DNA of 64,000 nucleotides from Ecdyonurus torrentis. Taxonomy: Eukaryota > Arthropoda > Insecta > Ephemeroptera > Heptageniidae. The stretch lies in assembly GCA_949318235.1 (NCBI GenBank), contig OX439137.1, positions 11,579,532 to 11,643,531 of the forward strand, written 5' to 3'. This document shows positions 1 to 18,814 of the stretch, in pieces. Positions within the stretch are counted from its first letter, which is position 1. Every line of letters begins with the position of its first letter. Made by a program: the position numbers and the translations under genes. The notes beneath the pieces were generated by a model. That model did not search any database. It was not told where the DNA came from and saw nothing but the letters and a program-made list of their open reading frames with translations.

Positions 1-60
1 AGCCTTTTCTTTTAAATTGATCATACCTAACTGCAATGGTTTGTTTTCCTTAATATATAT
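1..60. repeat. Edge fragment of the family A palindromic element
   Basis: The first 50 bases resemble positions 10677-10718, the tail just outside the right arm of the large palindrome at 10306-10693. Both share a CCTTTTCTTT start, a TTGATC core and a CTAACTGC segment before a T-rich stretch. The rest of this copy would lie left of the window. This is similarity seen by eye only. Confidence 0.45.
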
Positions 61-390
61 TGTCCTTGATAACATATTCAAATCAAAATGATTACTTTTG
101 TTTTAGTTAATTATACCAAGGAGTTTAGGAGTTGTAACCATTAAAACTTGCTGTTTTTTTGCGCGCCTCAGCTTATGTGAAAACTGTATTATTACGTCAT
201 ATTCACGTGCATTACGAGGCATATTTGGCTTGCTAGCTAAAGCAGCACACCTGATAGATAACGCTACACATGAGCACACATCAAAACATGAGAATATGAC
301 ATAACAATATCGTTTCCACATACAATTTGAGGCTTGCAAAATGGCAATATGTTTAAATGGTTACCTTTCATTTGTCTGAAACTGTGCTCT

Positions 391-585
391 ATACTGATGC
401 TTACCAGTAAAAGTGGATGAACAACGCTAGACAAATTTTGCTCAAAATGAACGATCTAAGTTTGGCGCTTCTATGTGTTTTAACAGGAGAACTAAACTGG
501 TGAACTTGGTATGTGTAAAGTGTAGATTGTTCATTTTGAACAAAATTTGTGTAGCTTGCTCACTTTGATGGCTAAGCATCAATAC
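391..585. mobile_element. Family B palindromic miniature element, copy 1
   Basis: Imperfect terminal inverted repeats carry TGATGCTTA at the left and TAAGCATCA at the right. Inside them, inverted segments match a TTCATTTTGAACAAAATTTG core near 531-550. A second copy lies at about 15150-15357 in a BTBD10 intron. There is no coding capacity. The structure fits a non-autonomous DNA transposon, superfamily not assigned. Confidence 0.6.
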
Positions 586-944
586 TGTACTGCAATTCTG
601 TGGTTCTGTATGTACTAGTATTTCTGTCTAAATCTGCAATTTTGACATAAATTCACCATATTAGAATATGGTTATGTGGTCAGTTACATTTTTCAAATAC
701 TTTCCCTCCTTATAGGACAAAATTTTTGACTCAAGTAAGGTGGAAATACAATACTGTATTTCTTGTGCCAAAGTTTCAAAGTTACAGGAATTAGTTTATT
801 GTTGATAATTGTGGCACAGACAATTATCATAATACTAGGAGCGGAAGAAAGAGAGAATGTTTTATGTAACTTACAGAAACACAGACTTTCAGTATTAGTA
901 TCAATCATACTAATGTTTATATAGAAATTAATATAATTTCTTAC

Positions 945-3116
945 CTGAGGCATCTTCTGTGCGACTTTGTTGTCGCTTGAGCCTCTGTGACATTGTTGTT
1001 GTTATTGTTGCTTGCGATTAGACGCTCAGCAACCTAGAATCAAACAAATAAAAACACGTATTAATACCCTTACATTGTATTACAACACACCACCTTCATA
1101 ACACAGGTTTAATCAAAACCAAATTGTCTATCTTTTACAAACAATTAAGTCATATTCTTTTTACATAAAAAAATAATAATACTTGTAATATAATCGACGT
1201 CACTATAGGTACCCACACATTTGAAATTAGAAACAGGCCTTACATGAGTTAAACAGAAGTTCATCAGTACTGGTAGCTATGTAAGCTACTTTTAAAATTT
1301 ATTTAATTCTGAGAAGCCATATCTACTAATTGTAACATTAATATTATATTTTCTTAAAGAGGAAAGCATTATGCAGTCCTATAATATTTAAATACATTTA
1401 TTAATCAAAGATTATGATGTAATATAGCCTTTGTTGTTAATAACATTAAAACATAAACAATCTTACAAAAACACAATTGAGTATAACTTGAATCTAAAAG
1501 CTTATGGCACAAAAGTTGCGCAGGACTGCATGGTTCAAAAACGGTAAAAACCATTTTTAGGAAGGGTCTAATTTGAGCTTCTCATATAAAAATAGGGGTG
1601 AAGCTTCTAGAATATAATAATTCAAATTACTAACGTAAATAAACAAAAAAATAACAATAATAATAAATAAAAATTATGTGATTGAGTTTTAAAATATGAA
1701 TTTACAAACAATATTACATAAAAATAACATTATGCTTGTATAAAAATAAATATAACTGAATTATATACAAATTACAATACTGCATACCAGTAAAATGGTA
1801 AACAGATGTGATTTAAAACCCAAATTTTGGATTTAAATAACAAAGTAAGATTTTAATATCATTATTATATAAAAATGCCTTTTTTAAATATAAATAATTA
1901 TAAATTAATACTTACTACATAATTATATCCCTTCGACTCATTCTTATAGGTACACGTACTTGAAGTTTTTTTTGCCTGAAAACAAATTAATTATTAATAT
2001 ATTTTTAATAATAACATATATAAAATAATAAATAATGGTTACTGTACGTTTATAATAATACTTAAATACAAATTAATAGAAAATAAGGTTATTAAGTGCC
2101 AAAATATGTGTACAGCATCTAATGTTTATGTTTAGTGTCAATGCTCTCTTTGTCTCTCTTATTTTATAGTAAAATCAAATTTAAGATACTTTGAATACTT
2201 TATTAATGATAAATAGAATAAAATGTGTACGAAAAGTATAAATATAAAACCTCAGTTTAAAATTAAAGCCACAAAATATGTTAATTAGACTAATTTACTG
2301 AAATTTAATTGGTAATCTGTACAGAGATCTATCTAAAAGTCATCAAACAATTTTGTTAAAAATATTTTAAAATATAAGCAATATGATAAGGCTTATCATT
2401 TATTATGATAAAATATGTAATTTAACATTATTTTTAGACGTTATTTACCGTAAATAACATTAAAAATAACGTTTTTATGAATGAAAATGCTACTAGAGAG
2501 GAACACCCCCTTATGCAAAATATTTGGGACACCGATGTAAACATTGACAAATTTTTAACTTATTTCATTGAATTAAAGCTTCAAAATAACGGCATTCACT
2601 GCTTGAATATATAAAGTAACATAATAGATGTTATAAACATTATAAAATCATTAATTATTAGCTTAAAATTAATAAAATTTATAAGATTTTTTCTAGATTT
2701 CTAGCATTGACAACATAGATGGCGTTGCTGAGCTCGATACTTTTACGCTTTAATAAAATAAAATATCTATTAAAATATAGCATTTAAGTAATTTTTAACA
2801 TAATTTGAGGCTATTGCCATTCATAAGATATTTTCCGCAATAGATAAAAGTTACATAAATGCTCTAATTAATGAGAAAATGAGTAAATAAAATGGGAAAA
2901 GGCAGCTTCTTGTCATCGGGAGAAACAACATGTCTGAAGTCGTCTCACTTTTTAACTATTTTTATGTATTATTACTCACCTATGAATAATTTAATATATT
3001 TTCTTATATTCTTAGATATATTTTACAGGTTTGTCACTCACAAATAACGTATTTAAACTTGTATAATACACAAAATTAATGATATAAACCTGAGAACCAT
3101 CATTTGGCGCCATCAT
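945..3116 (-). CDS. Unrecognised protein, 5' coding exons (partial)
   Basis: Three minus-strand segments join into one open frame: 3090-3116, 1916-1975 and 945-1033. They have consensus splice signals (donor gtttat, then acceptor ttttcag and donor gtaagt, then acceptor ttctag and donor gtaag). Phases fit: 27, 60 and 89 nt give 58 codons plus two bases. The frame opens with two ATGs in a good start context and begins MMAPNDGSQ; exon 3 encodes a run of six Asn and a basic end (KSHRRCL). I recognise no domain, and the N-terminus looks disordered. It diverges from NXT with about 325 bp between the two ATGs, suggesting a shared promoter. The rest of the gene should lie to the left, beyond a long intron or outside the window. 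An alternative start is the in-frame second ATG; an out-of-frame ATG also lies in exon 3. Function unknown. Confidence 0.5.
1034..1915. other. Intron of the unrecognised gene, no other feature
   Basis: Very AT-rich sequence between the second and third exons. I see no exon, hairpin RNA gene or clear transposon in it. Confidence 0.4.
1976..3089. other. First intron of the unrecognised gene
   Basis: AT-rich intron. Positions 2430-2475 hold a short inverted repeat around TTACCGTAA. No coding exon seen. Confidence 0.4.
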
Positions 3117-3441
3117 GCCAGAAAAAAATAACTGCGAGAAGTCGAGGTCACGTGACTCCGAGATTCTCACGAGATTCTCGTCTTGCGCGCTTTTTCGCGT
3201 TCAACATTTTTTATGTGGCAAGTGAATTCTTCCATTTAATCAATAACGATGCGCAGAAATGAAGTTTCAATTCAAATTAGTGTACTGCGCGTTTTTTAAA
3301 TGGAAAATTAGTGCCCTTCTGTAGTTTTATGAACAAGCTTTGTTATGGAAAAAAATTAATGGACGGTGTTTAAAATAATAACATTCACACGTGTGGTGTT
3401 TTTATTGATTATTCTCGTGATTATCAATTTTTATTACTGAA
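3117..3441. promoter_or_regulatory. Shared promoter between the divergent genes
   Basis: This interval separates the ATG of NXT (plus, 3442) from the ATG of the minus-strand gene (3116). It is richer in CG than its surroundings. It holds a palindromic E-box GTCACGTGAC at 3147-3156, of the type bound by USF/Max/MiT bHLH-zip factors. It also has two CACGAGATTCTCG-like stretches at about 3167-3180 and a second CACGTG near 3392. No TATA box is placed convincingly for either gene. Transcription start sites are not determined. Confidence 0.55.
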
Positions 3442-5747
3442 ATGGAGCAGGTATGTTAAATAAACTAATATTTGAAAAACTAAAATATCAAATATTTATG
3501 TTGGAAATGTAATTTATTACAGGATCAAAGAGCAAAGAATGACCAAGCTTGTCGAACGGCAGAGGAGTTCTCCAAATTGTACTACGACAGCGTTGACAGA
3601 AAAAGACACGTACGTTTATTTCTTTTATTTTTTAATAATTGAATCTTAAAAATATACAATAACAAATTAAAGAAAATTTCTAAAAAAGTGTAATATCTTA
3701 TAAAGTTTATTTAAAAGACAGCTTTTGTGTCCACACAATCAAATGTTTGCATTTTTTTTTTTTACTAAATGCCGGTCTACATGTGCATAATCAATCGCAT
3801 TATCATTTTGTTTTAGTTGATGGCCAAATACTATCTAGATACAGGAATTCTTGTGTGGAATGGAAATGGAATATCTGGCAAGGATAAAATTCAGCAGTTC
3901 TTCAATGAACTTCCTACAACAGAGCATAATTTAACAACTTTAGATGCTCAGCCTGTTAATGGTGGGTATATTTTACCTGTCAATAAAAACTTGTATTTTT
4001 TTGTGTCACCATCAGCTCATGAATTTTCTGTGTGTATTTTAAAAGCCAACGTTTCCTCATTTACCATAACTGCTAAAATAATAAAACATCAGATCTAACC
4101 TAGTTGAGTATTAGTACCGGTAGGTACATTATGTATGTTCAAACATTGCCTAATACGTTGCAATGTTGCAATCACCAAACACAAACCAATGATTCATTCT
4201 CCAACTTTTTTAATGTATGCATTATAAGTTATTATGTTACCAGTTTGGAGCATCAATATGTATTTATGTACTGTATTACATCTATAGATTGCATTGTTTT
4301 TGTGAGATAATGTAATTTTTATGCCGCTGCCTCATGCTGCTATTATCACTGTAATTGGAAGTTGTATGTTAATATTTTCTGCTCATTTTAGGGCTTTAAA
4401 AAAAAGGGGGGAAAATCAAAAATTCTTCATTTCTCTCTTTCCTTCAATCGTATACAATATACATCGTATTCGTCAAGGTTAATTAACAGACAGAAAAAGT
4501 CAAAACACTACACACAATGCTACTTTTACATTCATATTTATATTATTACTATTAAAATCAATAAAAACATAGCTGTGGGCTCACTCTACGATTCACCTGT
4601 GTATGAAAATTTCTTAGTTCTAATATAATTTTTAAAGATTTCAATTTAATATGGTAAGCTCTGTAACAACCCAATACTACAGTATACCATGTCAAAATTT
4701 ACATAAAATGAGTAGTGATGATGGACTCGATGACCTTTGACAATGATATATGAGAATAATAAATTATGAGAAGTTTTTTATTGTCACCCTAACTAACAAA
4801 TAAAAGTGCCTATATGTTGACAAATGTCCAAACAAATATTAAAAACCTATAGCACAATTAATAAACAATTAACTTCATTAAAAAAAAAAAAAAAAAAATC
4901 TGTGGTTGACTAGAAGACTTGCAAAAGTAGGTTTCGTGAGAAAGTAAACAAACTCGCAGCCCAACAATGCTAATAAAATGCTAGCAGACAACTTTGTGTT
5001 CCTGTCTTAATTTAGCATGCTTTCTAATGGGGCAACGAAGTTGTTATAATTTAAGTTAAATCTATTTCTCAGAGCTGAAACTTTTACTGTAGCTTACCAA
5101 GCTTTAAAGCTTATGCTTTTGTAGATTTCAATCAATTTAGTTACAGCATTTTTTTTTTCCATCCACCTGACTTCAAATCTAAGAATACAAGTGATTTTTT
5201 TTAGGCTCGGCAGGCAATATTTAAAATTTCAGCTTTGAAAAATGATTTTAACTTAATTAAAGGTGTGAGAGAGGGGGGGGGGGGCAGACAAAGAGGGCTC
5301 TAATTTAATTTTCAAAATTGAATAGAAGTATTATTATTGTCAAGCATTTCATAAAAAAAGCTTTCTACAAAGCAAAATGAGCCACTACCTGTTAATAAAT
5401 TTCTTTTCAGCCTGGGTTAGATTTTTTTTTCTATAACACTGTGGCCCTCTCAGTGAAAGCTCTCCCATTCCCCAATTTTTCTTAATCTATGTGCTTTTCT
5501 ACCAAATGTTCATTTAATAAAAAATAAAAAAATAAAGAAAAAGATCAAATGTTTAATTATTATTTTTGTTTATTTTTCAGAACTTGCTGTTGGTGGCATC
5601 ATAACATTAAACCTACTAGTAGCAGGTTTTGTCAAATTAGGAGATCGTAAACCTCTACCATTCACCCAAGACTTCATGATTACTGCTCAAGAAGACAAGT
5701 GGAAAATTGTTAGTGATGCTTTTAGATTACAAGAAAATGCAAAATAA
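3442..5747 (+). CDS. NXT1: NTF2-related export protein (NXT1/NXT2, p15)
   Basis: NXT is the small NTF2-fold partner of NXF1/TAP; the heterodimer carries mRNA through nuclear pores. Coding exons are 3442-3450, 3523-3609, 3817-3961 and 5581-5747, giving 135 residues, close to the roughly 140 of animal NXT1. The first exon is only nine bases (MEQ, then gtatgt). Family features seen: DQACRTAEEFSKLYYDSVD (helix 1), the LVWNGNGISGKDKI stretch (about residues 49-62), the FFNELPTTEH helix, QPVN, and a C-terminal strand KWKIVSDAFRLQ. All introns are GT-AG, and the phase-1 junction 3961/5581 restores a Glu codon. Exon 3 remains open past its donor to 4098, which is read-through into intron, not protein. 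No frameshift or stop interrupts the gene. NXT1 and NXT2 cannot be told apart here; invertebrates usually have one gene. Confidence 0.93.
3962..5580. other. NXT intron 3
   Basis: This 1.6-kb intron holds a poly(A) run at 4880-4898, a poly(G) run at 5273-5284, a copy of a dispersed 110-130 bp repeat (about 4917-5052), and one copy of the CTCCCATTCCCCAATTTTTC repeat near 5462-5481. It ends in tttttcag. No further exon was found. Confidence 0.5.
4917..5052 (+). repeat. Dispersed repeat family D, copy 1
   Basis: Shares a CTTGCAAAA start, a CAACAATRCTAA core and an ATGCTTTCT end with 9506-9612 and 59718-59845. Each copy is about 110-130 bp. Identity is imperfect, so these are old copies. Class unknown. 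Confidence 0.5.
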
Positions 5748-5887
5748 GCATAGGCCATCAAATACATTCTAACAAATTTGGTTGCCAATTTTTCCTGCAC
5801 TTTTTTGTATAAAGTGTTTGTGCTTCAATATAATGTATGTAACCTGTGTAGCTTAAGAAATATGTGAAATTAAAACACTGCTGGTTG

Positions 5888-5893
5888 AATAAA
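5888..5893 (+). terminator. NXT poly(A) signal
   Basis: AATAAA lies about 140 bp after the NXT stop codon, with an ATTAAA near 5869 just before it. The spacing suits a short 3' UTR. Confidence 0.55.
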
Positions 5894-6204
5894 AGCTAGC
5901 ACATCTAAAAATGATGATAGAAGACTATTTTGCATTTCAAACTTTTAATCTGTGTACTGTAATGTTAATTTATATATTCCTCTTTATGTATAATTATTGT
6001 ATGGACTTCCACAACTTTTTAGTTTTTTTTTTACGTAATGACCTGGTCATTATGAAATATAATATCAAATGTAAAAATATATAATTTTTGTGAAAATCTG
6101 AAAAACAATCAAAAATATATATTTCATATACAGTAGTTCATTTTTTATTATTTTTACATTTTTTTTTTTACTCGCCCATAACAGTTTGTTCATCTGTAAC
6201 ATAA

Positions 6205-6358
6205 AAGTTACTTGCGTCGACACACTTCAAAGGATAAACAAAGTTGGAACAATGTAAACGAATAGAGCTGTTCACATTGTTTATGAAAATTACATGTGAA
6301 CGGTTCCAATTGATTACATTTACCCAACTTTATTTATCCGTTGACGCGAGTCATTGCA
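6205..6358. mobile_element. Palindromic miniature element, relative of the CCGTC element
   Basis: Arms GGATAAACAAAGTTGG (about 6232-6247) and, inverted, CCAACTTTATTTATCC (about 6326-6341) enclose a short spacer. Outer ends include ACTTGCGTCGAC and GACGCGAGT. The arm resembles the GGGTAAACAAAGTTG stretch of the larger element at 12579-13076, so this is probably a shorter or diverged relative. Confidence 0.5.
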
Positions 6359-6835
6359 CATAATTTCTATGTTACATGTCAACTAAACTTTATACAGTTT
6401 GTGAATTTAGTGATCACATTTATGTGTTTCCAGTTAGAGAGCAGAGCTGATTCAAAAGATATAATACAGTACACAAAGAAAAAAACAAAAAACTATCTAA
6501 TCTTGGAAGCAAATAAAAGAAAACACAAATCCATTTATCATAACATTTAAATAAAATAGTTTGTTTTATTTTGAATTATTTGGTATTAATTATAGAGGTT
6601 AAATTTCAGTAAACTTTAAAGTGATGTAACCAGTGATACCAGAGTAGAAATTTTCATGCTAATTTTTTCTAACTGCTAGATGATCATGTCCAAGATAGTA
6701 TTAATGAAGATAGGATCACAAGGTGGAAGTCAAGTTTTGCTAATGGAAATTAACAATGTTGTTAATTATTTAAGTGACGCTACAACCGCTAGTGAGTCCT
6801 GGATGGATCAAGCCAGTCAATAATATAGTTTTGGT

Positions 6836-6839
<4 letters not shown>

Positions 6840-6866
<27 letters not shown>

Positions 6867-7065
6867 TGCATGCACATTAATTATAATGTATCATTTCATT
6901 CCTATTATATTATTATTTCTGTGCCATTATAATTTATATTAGTCAAAGCAAACAATTTTAAATGTTCTATTTGATAGAACCTAAATATAGATATATGAAT
7001 AGAACATATGAAAGAATTTATGATAGAACCCTATTTGATAGAACCTAATTTTTTGTTTGAATCAC

Positions 7066-7094
<29 letters not shown>
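6840..7094. repeat. Poly(A) tracts and short tandem repeat
   Basis: Two poly(A) runs (6841-6866 and about 7066-7094) flank three direct copies of TTTGATAGAACC-like sequence between 6970 and 7047. The longest frame here encodes poly-Lys from the A run and is not a gene. Confidence 0.6.
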
Positions 7095-7098
<4 letters not shown>

Positions 7099-7414
7099 TT
7101 AAAAACCATTTTGGTTTGAATAGGGGAACTATAACCTATAACAAGTGCCATATGATGAAGTCCATGCTATGTGAAGATTTTGATGACTTAATTAATACAA
7201 GTATTATTAATTAACATAGACTTACCACTTCATTATGGTAATGTGCTTGTTAGTTTTCCTATCTAATATGATACTGTGTTTTGCTCCATCAGCCGACACT
7301 TTTTTTGCTCCTTAAAAAAAATTATTACTTAAATATTTAGAAACTTATTTGTGGATATATCTTCTTCTCCTTCTTTACTAATAGAATTTCATGTATAATT
7401 TCTTTGTACTATAC

Positions 7415-7742
7415 CCATGCATCTCAATGTCCCTTACATGTCTTCTGACTCCCTGTATAAATCTGTAGACAAGCTTAATCAAACTTTTACACTCCAGCGC
7501 CACAATTATGGCAGCTAAAACTACTATTACTACTACGAGGTTTGAGGTCTGGTTGTAACTTGAGCGCAAGTATTCCGAGTGGTTATATTTTTAACGTCAT
7601 TCTGATCTTTAGTCAACCTTATCACAATAGTTCAAATAGCCACCAAACGTATCGCATTGTTCCCTCTAGAAAACTATTCTAACTTGTGTCTAAAGAATCA
7701 GCCAAGAGTCAGAAGACATGTAAGGGACATTGTATGCATCTA
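7415..7742. mobile_element. Palindromic element with 34-bp arms
   Basis: The left arm near 7418-7452 and its reverse complement near 7706-7740 share AATGTCCCTTACATGTCTTC. The roughly 250-bp spacer has no coding capacity. It fits a non-autonomous DNA element or its terminal remnants. Confidence 0.5.
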
Positions 7743-7806
7743 TCACAATTAATTGTTTTGTTAACCAATTTTTTTATATTACCACCAATGGTGGTTCGTA
7801 AACCCT

Positions 7807-7839
<33 letters not shown>

Positions 7840-8019
7840 GTGCTTTAATAAAAAAAAAAAAGAAAAGAAAAAAATATATACCCTAATGGTTTTTAAATGA
7901 AATTGTGCAGTTTTTGGAGCAAGATAGAGAACACTAAACAGCATGGTTACGAGCATCATTGATGTTAATCAAATGGATAAAATAACTCTTTCAGTTTCTC
8001 CAACATGATGGGTGAGTGG

Positions 8020-8181
8020 CAGGCTCGGACTGGCCACAAGAGCAAGTGGCCCCCCTTGTTTGGAGGCCCCTAAGGCCCTAAAAGGGGCATAACCAGGGTG
8101 TTTCACCCCCTTTTGTGGCTCCCCTAGAGGGTGTTATGCCCCTTTCACAGACGTGGCCCCTTGAGTGCCAGTCCGACCCTG
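8020..8181. mobile_element. hAT-like miniature element, copy 1
   Basis: Terminal inverted repeats are CAGGCTCGGACTGGC at the left and GCCAGTCCGACCCTG at the right (one mismatch). The body is GC-rich for this genome. Near-identical 8-mers (ggtgagtg and gatgagtg) flank it within one base of the ends, suggesting an 8-bp target duplication as made by hAT transposases. The second copy is at 9648-9796. Confidence 0.7.
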
Positions 8182-8329
8182 GATGAGTGAGTATAAATGA
8201 AAGATCAATCAACAGAGCACTTAAAAATATCTCAGGACTGAGGTTAATCAATCCTTTATTCAATTGACTTCCAGAATTTTATAAACAAAGTTACTCATTT
8301 TTATTGTAATATTGGAAAGTGGCATTTTG

Positions 8330-8485
8330 CACATCCTATTGACTAGTAAAATAGCAACTGATTTGCCAACTTTAAACGATTTCGTTCACATCCGCTTCCT
8401 TTTCTCTGTACTGCGTGTAGGTATTATACTATGGGTAGAAGAACGTTGAAACTAAAGCAGATGTGAGCAATATTGCTCACTAGAA
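8330..8485. mobile_element. Diverged relative of the GGAACAAC family element
   Basis: A TTGACTAGTAAAATAGCAAC start, a CACATCCGCTTCC internal block and an AGCAGATGTGAGCAA right half resemble the better copies at 56427-56571 and 56900-57060. The right end is unclear, so the boundary is approximate. Confidence 0.4.
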
Positions 8486-8689
8486 ATATCAAACATACAT
8501 ATTTATAATCTTGCAGGCATGCCATGTTTCATAATATATTGATAGGCGATTTATATCGAATATTAGAATTGCATCTCCTCAACAAAAAAAAAAAAAAAAA
8601 AGCTGCTTTGAAAATAAATTGCTAAGGCTAATAAAAACTCAAACTTTCAGGATTTTTTTTCTTGTCCTAGGACCTAATTTCAAATATAG

Positions 8690-9300
8690 AAAACATGAAA
8701 AAGAAATTGCACATATTTTATTGCCAATTAAAGTTTTATTTTTTAAAAACAATAATAATATATTAATACAAAAGATATAAGATAAAATCAAATGCAACTT
8801 TGAGATTTATTTTATTATTACACTTCTTTTCCTTCTAAATATAAAAATCAAGTCTAATAAGCTGCACTGATACATAATATATATTTTTATATTTTTATCA
8901 TTATACATTTTTTCTATATAGATTTATAATTAAAAATTTTAAACAACACTAATTTTAATATTTGAGCAGACTTTTTTTTTAATAAAAAAATTACAAATTA
9001 TCATAAAAGTATAAATTTTTAACTGATAAATGTATTATTTTGAGATATATATAATTTACAGTTTAATATATTTTGCTCTATATATATGTTTTTTTTTTAT
9101 ATATAAACACAAATTTTATATAAAAATCTAACTAAAATTATTTTTATGGTATTGAATTTCTGCTCAATTTTATATACACAAATTAGCAGTTAATTAATAA
9201 TTTATATGAATATAAAAATCAAGGTCTTTTTATGTTGATAATCTGCACTTGCAGAATAATTGGAAGAAATACAAGAATACTTTTAGAAATACTTATTTTT
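8690..9300. other. Extremely AT-rich intergenic stretch
   Basis: Almost only A and T, with runs of T at 8971-8979 and 9090-9099. I see no gene, hairpin or transposon end here. Confidence 0.4.
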
Positions 9301-9505
9301 AGAAACAATACACAAAAGAAATTAACCTTTTCTTGTTGATAGACCTTGATCATACAACGTCGATACTAGAGAAATGAAAACTTGGTGATTTTCTTTTTCT
9401 ATGTCATGAGTATTGGAAAAAAAAAAGTAGCAGTATCAAAATAGATTTTAGTTTTCAAGTGCTTCTTTAATTTAAAATAACAATCGCCTTGTTTACAATT
9501 AAAAA

Positions 9506-9612
9506 ACTTGCAAAAGAGGATTTGGTGAGAAGATAAACTCTGAGCTCAACAATACTAACAAAGCACTAGAAAATGACTCCGTGTTTCTCTCTCAATTTAA
9601 CATGCTTTCTAA
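9506..9612 (+). repeat. Dispersed repeat family D, copy 2
   Basis: Matches 4917-5052 and 59718-59845 through CTTGCAAAAG, CAACAATACTAACAAA and CATGCTTTCTAAG. Confidence 0.5.
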
Positions 9613-9870
9613 GAAAGTATACTAAAAATTTACAAGTATTCCAGCCCCAGGCTCGGACTGGCACTCAAAGGGCCTCGTCTGCAAAAGGGGTGTAACACCC
9701 ACTGTAGGGGCCACAAAAAGGGGCGTAACAAGGGTGGTTGCGTGGGTGGGGCAAGTCCGCTTTCATGGACTTGCTCTTATGGCCAGTCCGAGCCTGTCTA
9801 GCCCAATACAAAATTTCTGTAATTTTTGTCATTGTTGAGAGGTCACGATTGTCCGATTGTAACTGTAACT
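9605..9870. mobile_element. Older palindromic element interrupted by the hAT-like insert
   Basis: Segments left (AAGTATTCCAGCCCC) and right (TCATTGTTGAGAGGTCACG) of the insert at 9648-9796 match, in reverse orientation, the continuous copy at 17336-17608. The newer insert therefore split a pre-existing copy. Confidence 0.55.
9648..9796. mobile_element. hAT-like miniature element, copy 2
   Basis: A 149-bp element with perfect 15-bp ends CAGGCTCGGACTGGC and GCCAGTCCGAGCCTG. It is flanked by TCCAGCCC (9640-9647) and TCTAGCCC (9797-9804), an 8-bp target duplication with one mismatch, as expected for hAT. It has no coding capacity, so movement would need a transposase supplied elsewhere. Confidence 0.8.
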
Positions 9871-10305
9871 AGAGTTACAGCTGCTTCATTCCTCCATAAG
9901 GAAGAATGTTTAATTGAGACAGGAACACAATTTCATCTGCTAGCACTTTGTTTAAATTATTGGGCTCCCAGTTTGTTACTAGAACTCTATTTGCAAGTCT
10001 TCTAATATGAGATAACACCACCATAATTACAAAAAGATTTAAGTCTTTGAACACTTCTGTAACCCCAAAAACCAGAATGAGAAATTGTGAAGTATGCAAT
10101 CCATTCTAAAATATCCGACATAATATTAGGTTAACAAGATTTTAACTACATACATACACACTCAATTTTTTTTTCTCTTGATTGGTAGAGCTGCAAAAGG
10201 GTTGCATACGGATAACATAATATCAAATTTACTGCAGACAAGTTTTCATTTCTTTGGCAAATACAATATCAAATATTTAATTTTTAAATTGTAATAATAA
10301 TTATT

Positions 10306-10693
10306 AATATTAAAGAAAAGGATAGAATAACCAGCAAGGGCCTTACCACAGTAGAAGTTCTATGGAGAGGTCGAAGTCTCGCATGGCACAGTGTTTTGTT
10401 ATAAAAAAGTTCATTTTATAACTGAGAGCTTTCGTCATATATTAATGACATTATCAATCAAAGAAGAAAATTACTTGAGCACATCACTAAGCAGACAAGC
10501 AGTGTCTTGTCTGCTTAGTGATGTGCTCAAGTAATTTTCTTCTTTGATTGAGTCATTAATATATGACGAAAGCTCTGTTATAAAATGAATTTTTTTATAA
10601 CAAAACACTGTGCCATGCGAGACTTCGACCTCTCCATAGAACTTCTACTGTGGTAAGGCCCTTGCTGGTTATTCTATCCTTTTCTTTAATATT
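10306..10693. mobile_element. Family A giant palindrome, best copy
   Basis: About 388 bp with two nearly perfect arms of some 190 bp meeting near 10500. Ends read AATATTAAAGAAAAGG and its complement; then come ATAACCAGCAAGGGCCTTAC and GTCGAAGTCTCGCATGGCAC with only small differences between arms. Single strands would fold into one very long hairpin. It lies just downstream of the BTBD10 stop codon. Older copies are at 56851-57246, 57946-58292 and 63584-63778. No reading frame; superfamily not assigned. Confidence 0.8.
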
Positions 10694-10839
10694 GATCCTA
10701 ACTGCGATGTTTTTTTCCTTAAATTGAATAATAATTATTAAATATTAAATTAAAATCATCACCAGATTATACAATTAAGACAGTCTTTAATTACAGATTA
10801 AAAAAAAATTAAAATGGTACAAGTTTAATTTAGAGATAT

Positions 10840-10851
10840 ATTTATTTATTT
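10840..10851 (-). terminator. Possible BTBD10 poly(A) signal
   Basis: Overlapping AATAAA hexamers on the minus strand begin about ten bases after the stop codon. That would make a very short 3' UTR, so a later signal is also possible. Confidence 0.3.
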
Positions 10852-10860
10852 ATAAGAAAT

Positions 10861-18522
<7,662 letters not shown>

Positions 18523-18814
18523 TTCGTCAACTTCAGTTAAACTATAAATAGAAAAGAATTTTAAATTTACATTAGCAAATGTTTGCTAAAATAAAAGCAA
18601 CTCGGCTAGCATGTTAATAATTTCTTTTAAAATGAACTATATGTTACTACAATATAATGATAATATATCAGTGTAAAGAAGGCTGTTTAGCAAGAAAAGC
18701 AAATAAGAATCGAGAATGATATGATAAATTATTGCAAATGGACCTTCACTTCCTACTTTGTTTTCAAGATTATTTTTCTAGTAATTGTTCCTAAAAATTA
18801 AAGTTTATACTTAC

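Noticed and set aside
103..339. 78-codon minus-strand frame as the next exon of the unrecognised gene
   Set aside because: I see no good acceptor at the right phase and the peptide shows no motif; likely chance.
7550..7600. tRNA-like stretch (CCGAGTGG)
   Set aside because: No cloverleaf arms, no T-loop GTTCRA sequence and no anticodon stem could be found around it.
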